From Actinobacteria bacterium 13_2_20CM_68_14 (GTDB taxonomy: Bacteria; Actinomycetota; Thermoleophilia; Gaiellales; Gaiellaceae), in the NCBI GenBank assembly GCA_001914705.1, contig MNDB01000095.1, forward strand, positions 628-14,455: a DNA stretch of 13,828 nucleotides, read 5' to 3'. A program made the position numbers and the translations under genes. This document shows positions 13,231 through 13,828 of the stretch, in pieces. How positions within the stretch are numbered: position 1 is the stretch's first letter; every line of letters starts with the position of its first letter. The notes beneath the pieces were generated by a model. That model saw only the letters and a list, made by a program, of their open reading frames with translations. It was not told the origin of the DNA and searched no databases.

Positions 13231-13828
13231 TTAGATCCCCGGCCCGGCAAAACCGGCGGCGGGCGGCGCCCCATCGCGAAAGCCGTGGCGGAGGCCGAAG
13301 CGCGGTGCTGCGCCGTTGACGAAGTCGGTCACGCGCGATTTCAGGTCTGCGAGGATCGAGTCGGCCTGGGTTTGCGTCAGCCGGCCGGCGGTGACGGCGG
13401 CGTCGATCTTCTTCTTCGCCGCGTTGACGAGGGCCTGGACGAGACCGTCGACCGTCTTCCCCTGCGCCTTGGCGACGTCTGCGAGCGACTTGCCGCTCTC
13501 GAGCTGGGTCCGCAGCTGGGCGTCCGTCAGACTGAGGTAGCTCGCCGCTGCATCCAACCCGCCGAACGGCCCCGCATGATGGCCGAATTCGCGTCCGGGT
13601 CCTCCGAATAGCGGCACGTCGCCCGACTCGATCCGCTGCTTGAGCTCGTTGCCCTGGGCCTTCGTCAAGCGGCCCGCCGCTACGGCGTCGTCGACGCGGT
13701 TCTCGAGTGCCTTCTTCAGGGCCGCGCTGAGCGCGCTCGGCTCGACGCCGAGCTGCCTGGCGGCGTCGTTCAAGACTGCCTGGTTCTCCTGCTGCGGCGA
13801 ACCGAGTTGCGTCTCCGCGTAGGCCGCG
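13231..13828 (-). CDS. Helical-repeat protein of unknown function (partial, N-terminus off the right edge)
   Basis: 198 residues are visible, running off the window with no start yet seen. Two related helical units occur. The first is LNDAARQLGVEPSALSAALK, then KALENRVDDAVAAGRLTKAQ. The second is YLSLTDAQLRTQLESGKSLA, then AKAQGKTVDGLVQALVNAAK and KKIDAAVTAGRLTQTQADSI. The D-AV-AGRLT--Q signature and helix lengths repeat, suggesting an internal duplication. A Gly/His/Pro-rich linker separates them, and the tail is Gly/Pro/Ala-rich. I know this style as actinobacterial exported hypotheticals with an N-terminal signal peptide, which would lie off-window. It is the first visible gene of the operon leading to apbE. 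Confidence 0.75.
   Translation of the reverse strand, partial: AAYAETQLGSPQQENQAVLNDAARQLGVEPSALSAALKKALENRVDDAVAAGRLTKAQGNELKQRIESGDVPLFGGPGREFGHHAGPFGGLDAAASYLSLTDAQLRTQLESGKSLADVAKAQGKTVDGLVQALVNAAKKKIDAAVTAGRLTQTQADSILADLKSRVTDFVNGAAPRFGLRHGFRDGAPPAAGFAGPGI

Noticed and set aside
1..13828. CRISPR array, rRNA or tRNA genes
   Set aside because: No regularly spaced repeats of 24-40 bp and no convincing tRNA or rRNA sequence seen on either strand.

Overview
The window is GC-rich chromosomal DNA with frequent GTG/TTG starts. It comes from a high-GC Gram-positive-type bacterium. The integrase remnant, the eight-repeat wall-type secreted protein and the small accessory families look most like Actinomycetota of the class Thermoleophilia; that is an impression from protein style, not a database result.

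Left part (1-4225), mostly housekeeping. A partial L-aspartate oxidase gene (nadB, minus strand, running off the left edge) diverges from a regulator of the NrtR type (Nudix-like domain plus winged helix). A perfect 8-bp inverted repeat lies in the 64-bp gap between them, so this looks like a self-contained NAD-synthesis control unit. Next come two near-identical palindromes, a promoter, a 16-codon leader peptide with an excellent ribosome binding site, and rsgA (ribosome assembly GTPase). rsgA is broken by a frameshift and a loss of roughly 25 codons. Facing it, with a 3-bp gap, is an intact Rieske oxygenase of the carnitine/choline/betaine-oxygenase type.

Middle part (about 4264-8424), an eroded accessory island. 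It is bounded by two 17-bp direct repeats differing at one base. It holds a tyrosine integrase gene with two frameshifts and one stop, two broken copies of a small family sharing a TIDE-A...ALR segment, a pair of tiny overlapping reading frames (a membrane anchor and a 35-residue tail), and two intact exported proteins (a six-cysteine protein and a single DUF11-type domain protein). A strongly self-complementary stretch lies beside the left repeat. Apart from rsgA, visible gene damage is confined to this island, which argues for real decay rather than general sequencing error.

Right part (8537-13828). A 963-residue exported protein made of eight fibronectin-III-like repeats plus a C-terminal Ig-like domain meets, tail to tail with a shared CTAG, a minus-strand operon. 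Read in transcription order, that operon is a helical-repeat protein (cut by the right edge), an 88-residue serine-rich membrane protein, ApbE (FAD:protein FMN transferase) and a ferric-reductase-like haem membrane protein. This looks like a flavinylation-linked membrane electron-transfer module, although no FMN-binding acceptor domain is visible. The start of the last gene lies inside a 12-bp perfect hairpin with its Shine-Dalgarno sequence in the loop. No tRNA, rRNA or CRISPR array was found.
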